The notes under the pieces: model-generated
What the model was told of the DNA's origin: nothing
Database searches by the model: none
What the model saw: the letters and a program-made list of their open reading frames with translations, nothing else
Origin: Limnephilus marmoratus
Lineage: Eukaryota > Arthropoda > Insecta > Trichoptera > Limnephilidae
Reading direction: 5' to 3'
DNA length: 64,000 bases
Assembly (NCBI GenBank): GCA_917880885.1
Contig: OU862913.1
Coordinates: 23,941,286-24,005,285, forward strand
Translations under genes and position numbers: made by a program
In this document: piece by piece, positions 43,550 through 55,371 of the stretch
Layout of the letters: every line of letters starts with the position of its first letter
Numbering within the stretch: position 1 is the first letter of the stretch

Positions 43550-44395
43550 ACCGTAGATATTAATACCCTTGCGTCTGCGTACACACGCTATTCACAAATA
43601 TGTAGATACTAACGGAAGTGCTGCCATCTATCATCAAACTATGTTTGGAGATCGTGCTTTCGGAGTATCTGGGCCTAAGGCTTGGAATAGACTCCCTCCG
43701 GAATTAAGATGCATAACAAGCCCAATAGAGTTTAGGTCCAAACTAAAAACCTTCCTTTTTGGGCTCTCATACCCATAATTTAAATATACTTATTTGAGAG
43801 TCTCATACTTGTATTGTCTATGATATGTCTTAATAACTCTTTTCTTACTGAATTAAAATTACTCGATTCCTTACACATCAATCTGAGAAAGATTCCTTAC
43901 ACATCACATTTAGAAAGATCAAATCCTTATAAGTACTACTGCACCACCCACCTTTACATGTTGCTTTTACTTTTCAAAATACACTCGTCAAAGAATACAT
44001 TACATATTAACATAAAATATTTTTCAGGATCAAATAACATGTGTTCACAATAATGTCCTCTGCGTGCGAACTCTATCTAAATTTCTTTAAATGGACAATA
44101 TAGAGTGTTAATTTCAAGCGACCTCCCAGGTAAGTATGGTCCTGTTTTCATTAAATTTTAGGCAGCATCGCGTTCATTGGCCAAAATATTATACATATAT
44201 TTTCGTATCGGTGATCAATGAACCGGTGTATGCAATTTTTAGCCATAAGTTGTATTTAATTGTTTGCCTAGCTTGTTTTTTTTAGATTTTAGAAATGTAT
44301 TGTAAGTTTGTACAGCGCCCTTGAGGTGATTTTTCACAAAAACGGCGCTATATAAATCATCCAAATATTATTATTATTATTATTAAACAGTATTA
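43550..44395 (+). pseudogene. LINE-E: RT C-terminus and 3' UTR
   Basis: A 69-codon frame reads MFGDRAFGVSGPKAWNRLPP and ELRCITSPIEFRSKLKTFLF, the extreme C-terminus common to CR1/BovB-like ORF2 proteins. A 600-bp 3' UTR ends CCTTGAGGTGATTTTTCACA AAAACGGCGCTATATAAAT and an ATT repeat. Confidence 0.75.
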
Positions 44396-44584
44396 ATTAT
44401 GTAATCTATGCGTAGAAATACTACATACAAAACTCGCGTATAGATAGCGTCACTTTCATTTCACTTATAGCCTAGTCTAGTAAGGACGTCATTTCTGTTT
44501 AATATTGGAATATACCCAACATAAGTTGTCATAATATTGGAAATTAAGAGACATTTTCTGTACATTAATTTACTTACACACACC

Positions 44585-44650
44585 GGAAATTGAACATGCG
44601 ACCTCCGGATTCGAAGTCAAGAGTTTTACCCCTGGACAACGTCAATAAAT
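44585..44650 (-). mobile_element. SINE-2-like tRNA head
   Basis: Complement of ATTGAACATGCGACCTCCGG and CAAGAGTTTTACCCCTGGAC shows B- and A-box-like positions as in 24840-24905. Confidence 0.5.
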
Positions 44651-45098
44651 TATTTTTATTAAGTTTTACTTAATTTATATCCAATAGATCCGCCAGAGAC
44701 GCGCCAACACTTCGTAAAGAAGTCCGAACAAAGTCCCTCTACAGTTACTCCATACAGCCCGCAGCCTAACCCGTTGGGAATTGCAAATAACGTACAATGG
44801 GCCGGGAGAAGGGAAAGAGGAAGACGAGAAACGAGTGCTGGAATATTATAAAACTAGAAGGAGGATGAAGAAAGATACGATAGATTCAAAACCCACGAGA
44901 TTTTTGAAGAATTTTCTTTAAAAAGTGATGTCAATTTTCCTGTGTACGCGTCCAAAAATAGGTTACTAATTTTCTCTTAATAAAAATTTTAAAATGAATT
45001 TTCTAGTAAGTACACTGAACATCTATTGATGACGTTCAAACCAGACAATTTTAACGACTTTTGGAGGGTCCTAACTTCTATAAGATATCTATATTATA

Positions 45099-46440
45099 CT
45101 AGCTGGTTCCCGGCATGCGTTGCAATGCCATATTCAAAGAAATAAATTGTTTCTCCCTGCATGTAATTTCCCGTGTGTCCCCGTTCCCCTCCCGCATCCA
45201 TTTCGCCTCCCGCGTTCACGTTCCACCTTCCCCGCCTACCCACGCTCCTCTCCTGCTCCCCCGTCCCGCCAACCCCCCTCCCGCGTTCCTTATATTCAGT
45301 CCCAGTACATTCAGTTTTCAAACAGCTCGCGTGCCACCTATTACAATTTTTTTACTCAAATTAACATTTTTCATATAGTTACCTATTACAAATATTCATT
45401 TTCGTATTTTATAAGAACAATCAATCTAATTTGGTACCTAACATAGGAACCTATTAAAAATATCTATAATTTAAAAAATCCATAGACAATTCTTTTGTTA
45501 AGTACAAAAAAAGCCTGCTTAATTCACATTCATCAAACGAGGGAACTGTCAAAAGTACGAAGTTAAAGTAGTGGTTAAGTTTTCTGAAATTATCCAATTT
45601 TCTTAATTTTTCTTTCCGTAAGAACCTTCTACAAATTATTAGAAAACTTATAGAAAAAAGATGTATGAAATAGGTAAAGACGTGCTTTTTTTACATTAAC
45701 TCCACACAGGAAGCCCTGAGGAAAATAATTTCCCTCAGGGCCTATGTCATCTGGGATGCAGTGTGGAGGATCTTTTTGAGAGGAAGGAATGAACATTGGT
45801 CTTGAAGAGACCCATGTTGTAGGAAGGAGGAAACACAGAGGCCGGCAAATCATTCCACAACCGAGCTGTTGAACACAAGAACGAGTCGAAGAAACGACCC
45901 GTTCTCATGTGACAAATGTCAACCGTGTACAAATGTTGGGCACGCGTTTGGCGTGTTTCCCAACTATGCCCCGGTGCCGAAGGGATCAATGATGCTAGTT
46001 CCTCGAAGCATCTTCCATTCTGAAGTCATGGCGTGACCAAGGGAAACAGGGATTCATTTTTTTTTCGTAAACCTATTACAAATATTCATTTTCAAATATT
46101 TTAAGAACAATCAACCTAATTTGGTAGGTACCTAACATAGGTACCTATTAAAAATATCTATAATTTTAAAAATCCATAGACAATTCTTTTCTTAAGTACA
46201 AAAAAACAACTACCTGCTAAATTGACACTCATCAAACGCGCGAACTGTCAAACGTACGAAGTTAAAACAGTTGCTAAGTTTTCTGAAATTATCCAATTTT
46301 CTACGCAATTTTCTTAATTTTTCTTTCCGTAAGAACCTTCAACAAATTATTAGAAAACTTATAGAAAAAAGATGAATGAAATAGGTAAGGTCGTTCTGAA
46401 GTTATGGCGTGACCAAGGGAAACAGGGATTCATTTTTATA
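45099..46440 (-). mobile_element. Helitron family A with nested LINE-B and a repeated 5' half
   Basis: CTAG at 45099-45102, then GCTGGTTCCCGGCATGCGTT and a pyrimidine tract. The 5' half (CTATTACAAATATTCATTTT to GGCGTGACCAAGGGAAACAG) appears twice, at about 45385-46050 and 46072-46430. The first is split by LINE-B at 45686-46018. Confidence 0.7.
45686..46018 (-). pseudogene. LINE-B fragment nested in a Helitron
   Basis: Minus strand reads [40 protein letters not shown] and [15 protein letters not shown], then the hairpin tail and poly(A). The 80-codon frame is intact. The 5' break is at the position equivalent to 12902. Confidence 0.8.
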
Positions 46441-46446
46441 TATATA

Positions 46447-46718
46447 CTAGCAGACCCGGCCACACGTTGCTGTGGCTAACGAACCACATCGCCATTACCC
46501 AACCTTTATAAAATCCACACCACCCGCTTGCCAAATGCCCGCTGCCTGAATTAAATATTTGAATTTCTCGGCTTTTCTCTACTATAATAAGCATGTATTA
46601 TACATATAAACCTTCCTCTTAAATCACTCTATCTATTGGTGAAAACCGCATGAAAATCCGTTGCGGAGTTTAAAAGATCTATGCGCACATACATTTTGAA
46701 AGACTTCATTTTATACTA
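46447..46718 (-). mobile_element. Helitron family B
   Basis: CTAG at 46447-46450 then CAGACCCGGCCACACGTTGC TGTGGC; 5' end ATAGTATAAAATGAAGTC on the minus strand. 272 bp. Confidence 0.8.
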
Positions 46719-46739
46719 TATAATATAATATAATATATA

Positions 46740-47255
46740 CTAGCAGGCCCGGCCACACGTTGCTGTGGCTAACGAACCACAACGCCATTACCCAACCTTT
46801 ATAAAATCCACACCACCCGCTTACCAGCTGCCCGCTGCCCGCTGCCTGAATTGAATATTTGATTTTATCGGCTTTTCTCTACTATAATAAGCATGTATTA
46901 TACATATAAACTAATTAACTCGCCACTAATTATACAATGCTTGCAATGCAACACTGGATATTTGAAAAGGGAAAATCAAATACCTACTTACTCTAGGACA
47001 TCTATTTTCCTATTGCTTCCGTAGAACGTATTTCAAAAGTGACTATAGTACGGCCCGCCAGTCGTTTTAAATCGCACAAAAATATGTTTTCTTTGAATTT
47101 CTCGGCTTTTCTATAATATAATTTACATGTTTTATACATATAAACATTACTCTTCAGTCACTCTATTTATTGGTGAAAACCGTATGAAAATCTGTTGGGT
47201 AGTTTAAAATATTAACGCGCACATACATTTTGAGCGACTTCATTTTATACTATGT
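46740..47255 (-). mobile_element. Helitron family B, longer copy
   Basis: CTAG at 46740-46743, same 3' hairpin, 5' end at about 47255. Collinear with 4387-5020. Lies 21 bp from the preceding copy in the same orientation. Confidence 0.8.
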
Positions 47256-47309
47256 AATGATGATAATGATGATGATGATAATACTGTAATGATTATAAGA
47301 CTAAAAAAT

Positions 47310-47640
47310 ATTGGCAGTTGTGTCAAAATCCAGAGAGGAAATTGGTGAAACGTTTGTATGGACATAACGCCGCTCGGTTTCCTCGTTACGACCTTCAAGC
47401 ATTGCAGAGAATGGCACCAGCTTATATATCAGACCTTTATGCTGAAAAGACCTCAATGACAGACAACTTACTTTGGTCAGCAGATATTAATGCCACTATA
47501 CGGTTAGTTGGTCAAATAATACCATCTACTTTGTGCGCACTTTTCGTATATCTGACCCGGTCATATGGAATAAGCTATCCCCAAATGTTGCTAACATACA
47601 AAATTTAGCAGAATCTAAGGGGACTTAAGACTTAAGAGGA
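47310..47640 (+). pseudogene. LINE-I: RT C-terminal relic
   Basis: Reads NAARFPRYDLQALQRMAPAY then, across a frameshift, RTFRISDPVIWNKLSPNVAN and IQNLAESKGT stop. The F-x-x-S-P-x-x-WN-x-LP-like end is typical of non-LTR ORF2. Confidence 0.5.
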
Positions 47641-48100
47641 ATCCCGGTCGCCGAGAAATTTGATCAATAGGTATTTGACCAAACTTTTTCTGTCACTATT
47701 GCTCTTACTCCCCTGAATAATGAACGAAAGGGACAACTGCACCTCAGACTGGTATATACAGAATCCTTGTTTCCCTTGGTCACGCCATAACTTCAGAACG
47801 ACTTTATCTATTTCATTCATCGTTTTTAAAATTTTTCTTATACTTTGTAGAAGATTCTTACGGAAAAAAAATTAAGAAAATTGATCAGAAAAATTAAAAT
47901 TTCAGAAAACTTGACGACTATTTTAACTTCGCTCGTTTGACAGTTAGCGCGTTTGATGAAATTGAATTTAGCAGGAGGCTGTTTTTTTGTATTAAAATAA
48001 TTGACATGGATTTTTTAAATTTCAGATATTTAAAAAAAAAAGTTACCTACGTTAGGTACCAAATTCGATTGGTTGTTCTAATAATATACAATGTCACTTA
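47640..48100 (+). mobile_element. Helitron family A 5' half
   Basis: TTGTTTCCCTTGGTCACGCC, TTCTTACGGAAAAAAAATTA and GGTACCAAATTCGATTGGTT match the 5' half at 46072-46430 in opposite orientation and 17530-17850 in the same one. No 3' end. Confidence 0.6.
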
Positions 48101-48112
48101 TAATATATAATG

Positions 48113-48227
48113 TCACTTCTGGACACACTAACCCCCAGATTTCTCCCCAATAACCTTTTCCTTCCCAGAACTCCCTCTTCTTCCTTTCCCCAACTAAAAC
48201 AACCACACAGCATCCTCAAAGTTACAT
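48113..48227 (+). mobile_element. LINE-B 3' part, left of the nested LINE
   Basis: CTTCTGGACACACTAACCCC, CCTTCCCAGAACTCCCTC and CACACAGCATCCTCAAAG match 37720-37850. Its hairpin tail continues at 50611-50670. Confidence 0.7.
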
Positions 48228-50610
48228 ACTCCCCCTAGACTGTCACCACCCCGCTCTAAGCATAACCATCACGACGAATAACTCACCAGACAACACAACT
48301 ATTCTGCCTAACCTTACTTATAATTTCTCCAAAGCTGACTATCCTAATATGAACCAATATCTTGCAAATGAAGACTGGTCCTTTCTTCACCACAACAATG
48401 ATATTAACTATAATCTTGAAATTTTTTACACAATTATTAACAGGGCCATTGAAAACTATGTACCACTTTCACACTTCAAAGAAGCAAAGTTCCCGAAATG
48501 GTTCAGCCGTGAGCTAATTAACCTAGTTATCTGTAAAAAAATTGCACACAAAAACTTCAAAGAATCCAACTCCCTTAACGACTATAAAATATTTCACAAC
48601 TACAGAACTCAATGTAAAAAACTGTCAAAAATATCGTATTTTAATTACATAAATGATATCGAAAAATCTATTCCCTCTAATACACAAAACTTTTTCACAC
48701 ATGTTAACTCTCTTAGAAAAAACAAACAAGGTTTACCCATCTCAATGCACTTCAAAGAAAAGATTAGCACTGATATGAAAGTGAAGGTTAACTATTTTGC
48801 TGATTATTTCAAAAGTGTCTATGACAAAAATATCCCAGACAATTATGTACCACCTCCTTCCCTTAATGAGAGCATACATATCCCTGCTGTTCACATCAAT
48901 ATAAACGACGTTATAACTAAAATTAAATCTCTAGACAAAAACAAGAAGGCCGGACCTGACAATGTGCATCCCAATATACTTATTAATTGCATTGCTTCAC
49001 TGGCTGAGCCAATTTGTTTATTGTTTAATCAATCCCTCAACACAGGATGCTTCCCTGACATTTGGAAACGTTGTTATCTAACACCTATATTAAAAAAGGG
49101 TGATAAAAGTGATATCACTAACTATAGACCAATATGTAAGCTATCTGTAATCCCAAAACTCTTTGAAAAACTATTGCTTGATCAAATTTCCCCATGTATT
49201 AACCATCTCATTGTTCCAAATCAACACGGATTTTTGTCGGGCAGATCAACTCTAACAAATCTTTCGTTATATGAAAACTATATATCAAACGCATTAGCTA
49301 ACAAAACTCAAGTCGATTCTATTTATACGGATTTCATCAAGGCCTTCGACAAAGTTTGCCATAAAATTCTACTGGCTAAGTTACGGAAGCTAGGTATTGA
49401 TGGAAAACTTTTAGACTGGTTTGCAAGCTATCTATCTGACAGAGTACTACTTGTTAAAATAAATTTGTTCCTTTCCAATCAATTTATAGCTACCAGTGGT
49501 GTACTACAAGGGTCTCATTTAGGCCCAATTTTGTTTCTTCTGTTTATAAACGATATTGTTGATATATTTGATAAAGATGTAAATGTGTTGCTTTTTGCAG
49601 ATGATTTGAAAATATTTAAAATAATTAAAACTGTTGAAGATTGTCTCTGTCTACAGAATAATTTACACAAGTTAATTAATTGGTGTTCTGTTAACAAACT
49701 TTTTCTGAACATAAATAAGTGTCATGCAATAAGATTTTACAGAATAAGCCAACCAATTATTCATCCGTATGTACTCAATAACTCTACCCTTACCTCTGTC
49801 GAAGAAATTAACGACCTGGGCATAATTTTTGACTCTAAATTAAACTTTATATCCCATATAAACACAATCGGTAATAAAGGAATGAAAATGCTTGGCTTCA
49901 TTCTTCGAAATTCCAGAGGTTTTAGGAATATTTCAACACTAAAAATTTTGTATACATCCTTAGTACGTAGTCAAGTCGAATATAACTCCTCGATCTGGTC
50001 CCCCCATTTTAAAATTCATTCAGATTCAATCGAAAAAATTCAACATAAATTTCTAAGACATATTAATTTTAAACTCGGTATTCCCATTGAAAACATTAAC
50101 TACAATTACTTGCTGATAGAATTAAATTTATTAAAACTCTCAGATCGAAGAATTATATCCGACTTAATATTTATGTTCAAAATTGTAAATGGTAGCATAG
50201 ACAGTCCTGATTTAACTAAGCTCATTGAATTTCATATTCCCACGAGAACTACTCGATCTAAAATCCTGTTTAAATGTAACAATAATAAGACTGAGTATAC
50301 TAAACACTCCCTTTTACCTAGGTTACATGATGTTACTAATAGATATGCAGATATTGCAGATCTATTTAACTGCACGGAAAGTAGGTACAAGAGGGCTATG
50401 CTATCAAATCTTTTTAGTCATTATTAATTCTATTTGTACTATAGATTTTTGTACGTAATTGTCTCTCTGGTGTCATTTCTAATTCAAATGCCACAATCAT
50501 TTGTTAAACTATTTTTTTTTATTATTTCTATATTACTATTTTTCATTTTGTGACATGTAATCAGTTCTTATGGTATATGTATACCGTTGAAATTAAATAA
50601 ATAAATAAAT
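48228..50610 (+). mobile_element. young 5'-truncated LINE inserted into LINE-B
   Basis: Left junction GTTACAT/ACTCCCC and right junction AATAAATAAAT/AGGCCCTGAGG split an LINE-B 3' end just before its hairpin. 2383 bp. A clear target duplication is not visible. Confidence 0.8.
48229..50427 (+). pseudogene. LINE ORF2, reverse transcriptase, open but 5'-truncated
   Basis: This is a CR1/Jockey-superfamily non-LTR retrotransposon ORF2 that copies element RNA into the target by target-primed reverse transcription. It is open for 732 codons; the first Met is at 48349 but the frame runs back to 48229, where LDCHHPALSI resembles the last motif (SDHHP) of the endonuclease domain. So most of the endonuclease is missing. 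RT motifs follow in order: KKAGPDNVHPNIL, TPILKKGDKSDITNYRPI, HGFLSGRSTLTNL, YTDFIKAFDKV (first catalytic Asp), GVLQGSHLGPILF (usually GVPQGS) and LLFADDLKIF (catalytic Asp pair). The C-terminal segment contains LVRSQVEYNSSIWSP. There are no stops or shifts, so the insertion is young. The 3' UTR ends with an AAAT-repeat tail at 50610. Confidence 0.88.
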
Positions 50611-50670
50611 AGGCCCTGAGGAAAAACGTTTTCCTCAGGGCCTTCTGTGTGGATCTAATGTTAAAAAAAA
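50611..50670 (+). mobile_element. LINE-B hairpin tail, right of the nested LINE
   Basis: GGCCCTGAGGAAAAACGTTT TCCTCAGGGCC then TGTGTGGATCTAATG and an A run. Confidence 0.75.
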
Positions 50671-51299
50671 TCCCTGTAAATAACGATTCGGCTGTCAACA
50701 GTAAAACCATGCTTTGATATATCGATATAAAATCATCGGAAGTTACGTCTATCAATACGATATTGAAACGTTATTGATTTCTTTGTGCTTGATCCCCAGG
50801 AATGTTGATAAATAATCGATATATTATCGATAAACTTATTTGATCGATTTTGGACTTTCATGCCAAACCGATACTGAGAGAATCCACAAGTAGCAACTTG
50901 TAGAAAACACAATTCGTAACACGTACCTAACAATAAATTTCTTCCAGAATTCGCAGTCTTGTGTATTTTCAAAGTCCTCAGGGATCCTGTCCCAACGAGA
51001 TAGAAACTTTTATATTGCTAGACTCAACTTGTGGCGAAACCCTAACTCAGTTATTACAAGGCGATATAAAGTCCAAATATATGGCAGCTCCTGAAAAGGG
51101 AGTCTTAACCCCAGAAAAATAAGCTTATTTTTACCTACTTTACAGATAAAATCATACGTCTTAGAGACGTACTGAAGTTAAAAAGTGAATATTTGACATA
51201 TTATCATACTTACACAATTTAAAGATGGTTGAATAATTAGTTTAGATAAAACCAACATAATAATAATAAAAAATATAATGTAATTTAAAAAGTCGCTAT

Positions 51300-51835
51300 T
51301 ATTTCCGCCTACAAAACCAATTTAAATCCAGACTGCTGTCCAGCAACACGAAGATATTAGTGTACAAAACACTTATCAGACCAGTACTTACGTACGCAGC
51401 TGAGACTTGGGTACTGACTAAGAGGAATGAGCGAGCACCGGACGTTTTTGAAAGAAAAATTTTGAAGCGCATCTTCGGACCGATTCTAGAAAATGGATTT
51501 TGGCGCAGACGTTATAACAATGAGCTTTATACTTTGTTTAAGGAGCTAAACGTCGCAAAATTCATAAAACTGGGAAGACTTCGGTGACTGGGTCATGTGG
51601 AGAGAATGACCGAGCATGAAGCACCAAAGTCCCTGCTGAACTCAAGACCAATAGGGCGAAGGAGCCTGGGAAGGCCAAGACTAAGATGGAGCGACAACGT
51701 CCTCAAAGACATATCTATCTTGGAGCTACTAAACTGGAGAGAGCTGGCACAAAACCGAGATGAGTGGAGGAAGACTCTTGAGGAGGCCAATACCCACCAG
51801 GGGTTGTAGAGCCAATAGTGATGATGAATTAAAAA
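51300..51835 (+). pseudogene. LINE-D: RT C-terminal fragment
   Basis: Reads MYKTLIRPVLTYAAETWVLT, FERKILKRIFGPILENGFWR, stop, then GHVERMTEHEAPKSLLNSRP and WRKTLEEANTHQGL. One in-frame stop at 51585. Ends GAGCCAATAGTGATGATGAA. Confidence 0.8.
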
Positions 51836-51839
51836 AATA

Positions 51840-52390
51840 TCAAAATTCTGTAAACCTCTTACAAATCAACTACAAAAAGTCTTTTTTTAAATGAAAAATA
51901 TTGTTTCATTTTATGTCTAAATCCTATTTTTTATACGTTATGAAAGTTTAAAGGCTAATCAGTCGTTATACATAAAAATAATATCCACCTATATGTATAT
52001 AGGTATATATTTTTTTTATTTTTTTTTATTTCGCTAAATCACATTTATACGAGGTCTGAAAGTTACACAAAAGGTAATCATACGTCTTTCGGACGTATGG
52101 GGGATGTATTTCTCCGTAATTATTGTACTTACCGAGATGACAGAGCCGCCCCGCGCAAGCTCTGCTTGGCAACTGAGCTAACTGAGGTAGATAACAAAAT
52201 TTAAAAAAGACAGCAATTCTTGTGTATCGCTCATGTCTCTAAGACGTAGATAATCTTTCTAGGGTTAAGTGTTTGACAAGAATTTTATTTACATGCTAAA
52301 TAAATGTAATGTACTTACGTTGAAGCAACTATATACATCTCCATTTTTCTGACGTTTTTGAACAATAACCCCAAGGGACAATCAGTCTAT
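51840..52390. other. unclassified, with tRNA-like and palindromic scraps
   Basis: ACTGAGCTAACTGAGGTAG at 52174-52192 is a complementary A-box-like string; ACGTCTTTCGGACGT at 52083 is palindromic. No gene seen. Confidence 0.35.
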
Positions 52391-52394
52391 TGAA

Positions 52395-52590
52395 GTAACC
52401 TGTGCAAAATAAACCGATCAGTGGCTGAGTGAGTATCGCGTTTGGGTCCCACCCGAGCGTCGCGTATTCGATTCCTCGGCTTGCTAAATCCTCCAACACG
52501 AGCACCATTTTCCGCTTTCCGTGGTGGTAGTAGGAGATTTTCAAATATTGACGGGTTATTGTAACACGGAAATATTGGCTTAAATATTAA
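52395..52590 (+). mobile_element. SINE-3, tRNA-derived
   Basis: AGTGGCTGAGTGAGTATCGC (A box) and ATTCGATTCCTCGG (B box), then GGTGGTAGTAGGAGATTTTC. Matches 12055-12256 inverted. Confidence 0.7.
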
Positions 52591-52989
52591 CTGCTACGGT
52601 GATATCTTAGTGACTTTAACATAGATTCTTAAGGAAACTTGTGCAGTGATCAACCAAGTGATTCCTGGAAAGGTTAAGTTAGATTCCTTTCCAATGTTCA
52701 CTGTTCACCAAGCTATTCCCATAGTTGTCACTTTGAAAAACCATATTTTATTGCTGGTGACCGGACAACTCAGAATGAAACCAACTCAGAAGCACCTCAG
52801 AAAGGTCATTAAGAGTGATGGTAAAAAATATTTAAAAAAATTGGTTAAATAGGTTAAGTTAGGTTAGGGTTACTGGATATTTTAAAATTATTTTTTCATA
52901 GCTTTTAATGACTTTTCTGAGGTGTTTCTGGGTTGGTTTCAATCTGAGTTGGCATGGAACCTTCATTGATATCAGTCCATTGATTCTAA

Positions 52990-53172
52990 GGCTATTTGCG
53001 CACTAGCGGCTAGCCACGTAGGCGGTCAACCGCGCGGCCAGCCGCATTTTTATTTTATGAAAGTTTTCGGCGGTTGGGTGCGTACGGATATGAGCGGTTG
53101 CATACTAAAATAAAAATGCGGCAGGCCGTGCGGTTGACCGCCTACGCGGCTAGCCGCCAATGGGCACAAGGC
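52990..53172. mobile_element. MITE family M4, near-perfect palindrome
   Basis: Arms of about 70 bp: CTAGCGGCTAGCCACGTAGG and CGGTCAACCGCGCGGCC are mirrored by GGCCGTGCGGTTGACCG and CCTACGCGGCTAGCCGC. Spacer about 45 bp. Confidence 0.85.
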
Positions 53173-53227
53173 CTTAATTATTCTAATTTTTTTCCATTTA
53201 ATTTAAATAATATGTTGATGGCCATAG

Positions 53228-53600
53228 GTACATTACATAAACTCCAAACAGGTGGCCTTAAGGAAATTAATTTCAGGAATTTTGTCATCTTTGGGGATGC
53301 TGTGTGGAGGTAAATTTTAAGGACAGAAAGGAGAGGAAAATGGTACGAATGATAGGTAAGAATCTGAGGATCTGTGTGTCCAGGAGTGACAGACGCATGA
53401 ATTCACCCCAACCACTGCGGTGCAAGGCGATGGTGATGGATTGAGAAAGTCTTGCAGGAGAGGTTAAAAGGTCTCTTTTAACCAGTCCTTCCAGATGTGA
53501 CAGACGCATCCGCCATCAAAATCTAGACATATCTCACACCATGAATCAGTCACCAAGCGTAGTGAACCACCCGGAATGACCTATGGCAGAGGTTCTTCGC
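53228..53600 (-). mobile_element. LINE-B-like 3' end
   Basis: ACTCCAAACAGGTGGCCTTA and TTTGGGGATGCTGTGTGGAG, ending with the CACCAAGCGTAGTGAACCAC block. Diverged hairpin. Confidence 0.6.
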
Positions 53601-53604
53601 TTAT

Positions 53605-54130
53605 ATACCTTCGCTCCAGCGAACGGAGGTTCAAATCCTACGAAATTAAAAAAAAAAACATTTTTATCCTTGTAAAATAAATATCCAGTCTTCAAACCAC
53701 TTTAAAATAAACAGGCAAAAGAAAATAAAGCGACTTTTTAGTTTCACTTCTACCGCGTGTGAATTGCACACTCTTTTTTTTAATTTGATATGATTTTTTT
53801 TTTCTGAAGTGAGATTATTTCAGATACACGCACACCCCCAAAACCCATTTATCTCTGCGGTAGTTTTTCAGGTAAGTACCAGAAAAGGTGATATTGTAAT
53901 GTAGAGCTCAGTGAAACCCTCAGCCGGTCATTCCAAGGTCACGAGCTGATGATGAAGATGATGGTAAACTATTAGCGGAGATACCTCCATTTCCTGAAAT
54001 GTGGGCCCACTCTGAAACGTGAAAACTAACTTACTACTTTGTTGGGGTGACCATTTTAGCCATTCTAATTTGGGACTAAAATAAAAAATATATATATTAA
54101 ACACTTTTAGTTCATAAAATCAGTAAACAT
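53605..54130. other. unclassified
   Basis: A stretch around 53720-53770 resembles 41370-41440 inverted (TTTCACTTCTACCGCGTGTG). No gene seen. Confidence 0.35.
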
Positions 54131-54167
54131 TATAAAAGAAGGTGTACAGTGTGCGTACCGCTATAAA

Positions 54168-55059
54168 GGAGGCGTCTACTAATATCTACAGGAATTCCAA
54201 AAACTGAACAAATCGGACTAATATCAATGAGAACCAAAGTGAGGACGAATATCTACAGCACAAACTGCTGACTAATATCTATGAGAACCAAAGTGAGGAC
54301 GAATATCTACAGCTCAAACTGCTGACTAAAATCTATGAGAACCAAAGTGCATACGAATTATCTACAGCTCAAACTGCTGACTAAAGCTATGAGAACCAAA
54401 GTGTTGACGAATATCTACAGCACTGGCAGAGGTTGAATTTGCAATTATGTATAGCGTATTGGAATAACGTAATATTGCGTATGCTGTTTAAAAAACTTAA
54501 TTTATGTATGTATGTTTGTAAAAATCCCTAATATCGGACTATTGGACACATTTAGCTGATTATTAAGGATTTGGGTTATTGTTTTAACAGCTTTCTTTAC
54601 TTCGAGTGCTTCTAAATTATTTAGTCTGTTACCATGACCATTTCTATGTCAGTTAGGTTAGGTTGTGGTGCCGTGTATTTCGAAATAAATAAATATCTTT
54701 GTATTATGACCTCCATGTTTGTTTAATAAATTATTGGCCTCGTAAACAGCAAAATACGTAATATTATGCAAAAACTTCATGTACGTACTTTAAACGTTTA
54801 AGCCTTTACGTAATTAGTAATTACGTAATTGAAGTAATTTATACTTTTCCGTGCAACCTCTTGCTCAGCTGCCCTCTGTAGATATTAGTCCAACCTACGC
54901 TCCATAGATATTAGTCACCACTGGGACCATCATAGATATTCGTCCGACCTTAGCTCTGTAGATATTAGTCCTCACTCTGAAGTTCATAGATATCAGTCCA
55001 ATATGTGAGCTGTAGATATTCTTCCGACATACAGGCTGTAGATATTAGTATCTGGAGTC
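54168..55059. mobile_element. foldback-type element E4
   Basis: Inverse orientation of E1-E3: GGAGGCGTCTACTAATATCT ... GATATTAGTATCTGGAGTC. Flanked by GCTATAAA and GCTAAAA, an 8-bp duplication with one base lost. Confidence 0.8.
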
Positions 55060-55199
55060 GCTAAAACGAGTCCCGGTACCATCAAGGGAGTTATATGGTG
55101 TGGTGCTCTATCCCCCATCTATCTATCATGAAGAAGGTTCCCGTTTTTTATCTAAAGGGCGTGCTTTTGAAGATTTAAGGCCTAGAAGTTTCACCCTCT

Positions 55200-55371
55200 A
55201 GAAATTTCTAGAACATTTCAGAACATTCAAGAGTATTCAATAGCATTCTAGAACATCACGGAACATTCTGGAATGTTGTGGAACGTTCGGGAATAGGGAA
55301 TCAGGAACATCATTGTGGAACATTCCAGAACACTCTCGAATGCTGTTGAATGTTCTGGAACATTGTGGACA
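55200..55371. promoter_or_regulatory. 5-bp-phased GAA/TTC array (HSF-site-like) upstream of a TATA motif
   Basis: From 55200: AGAAA TTTCT AGAAC is a perfect three-unit heat-shock element; then AGAAC ATTCA, ATTCT AGAAC, GGAAC ATTCT GGAAT, GGAAC GTTCG GGAAT, and from 55317 GGAAC ATTCC AGAAC. A TATATATG follows at 55390. Confidence 0.7.

Noticed and set aside
45099..47255. LTR retrotransposon (long direct repeats)
   Set aside because: The repeats are Helitron copies ending in hairpin plus CTAG; no TG...CA ends, primer-binding site or gag-pol frame.
52130..52345. Possible slit 5' exons before GTAAGT donors at about 52133 and 52318 on the minus strand
   Set aside because: Upstream sequence is tRNA-like SINE or AT-rich, with no LRR or signal-peptide coding potential.
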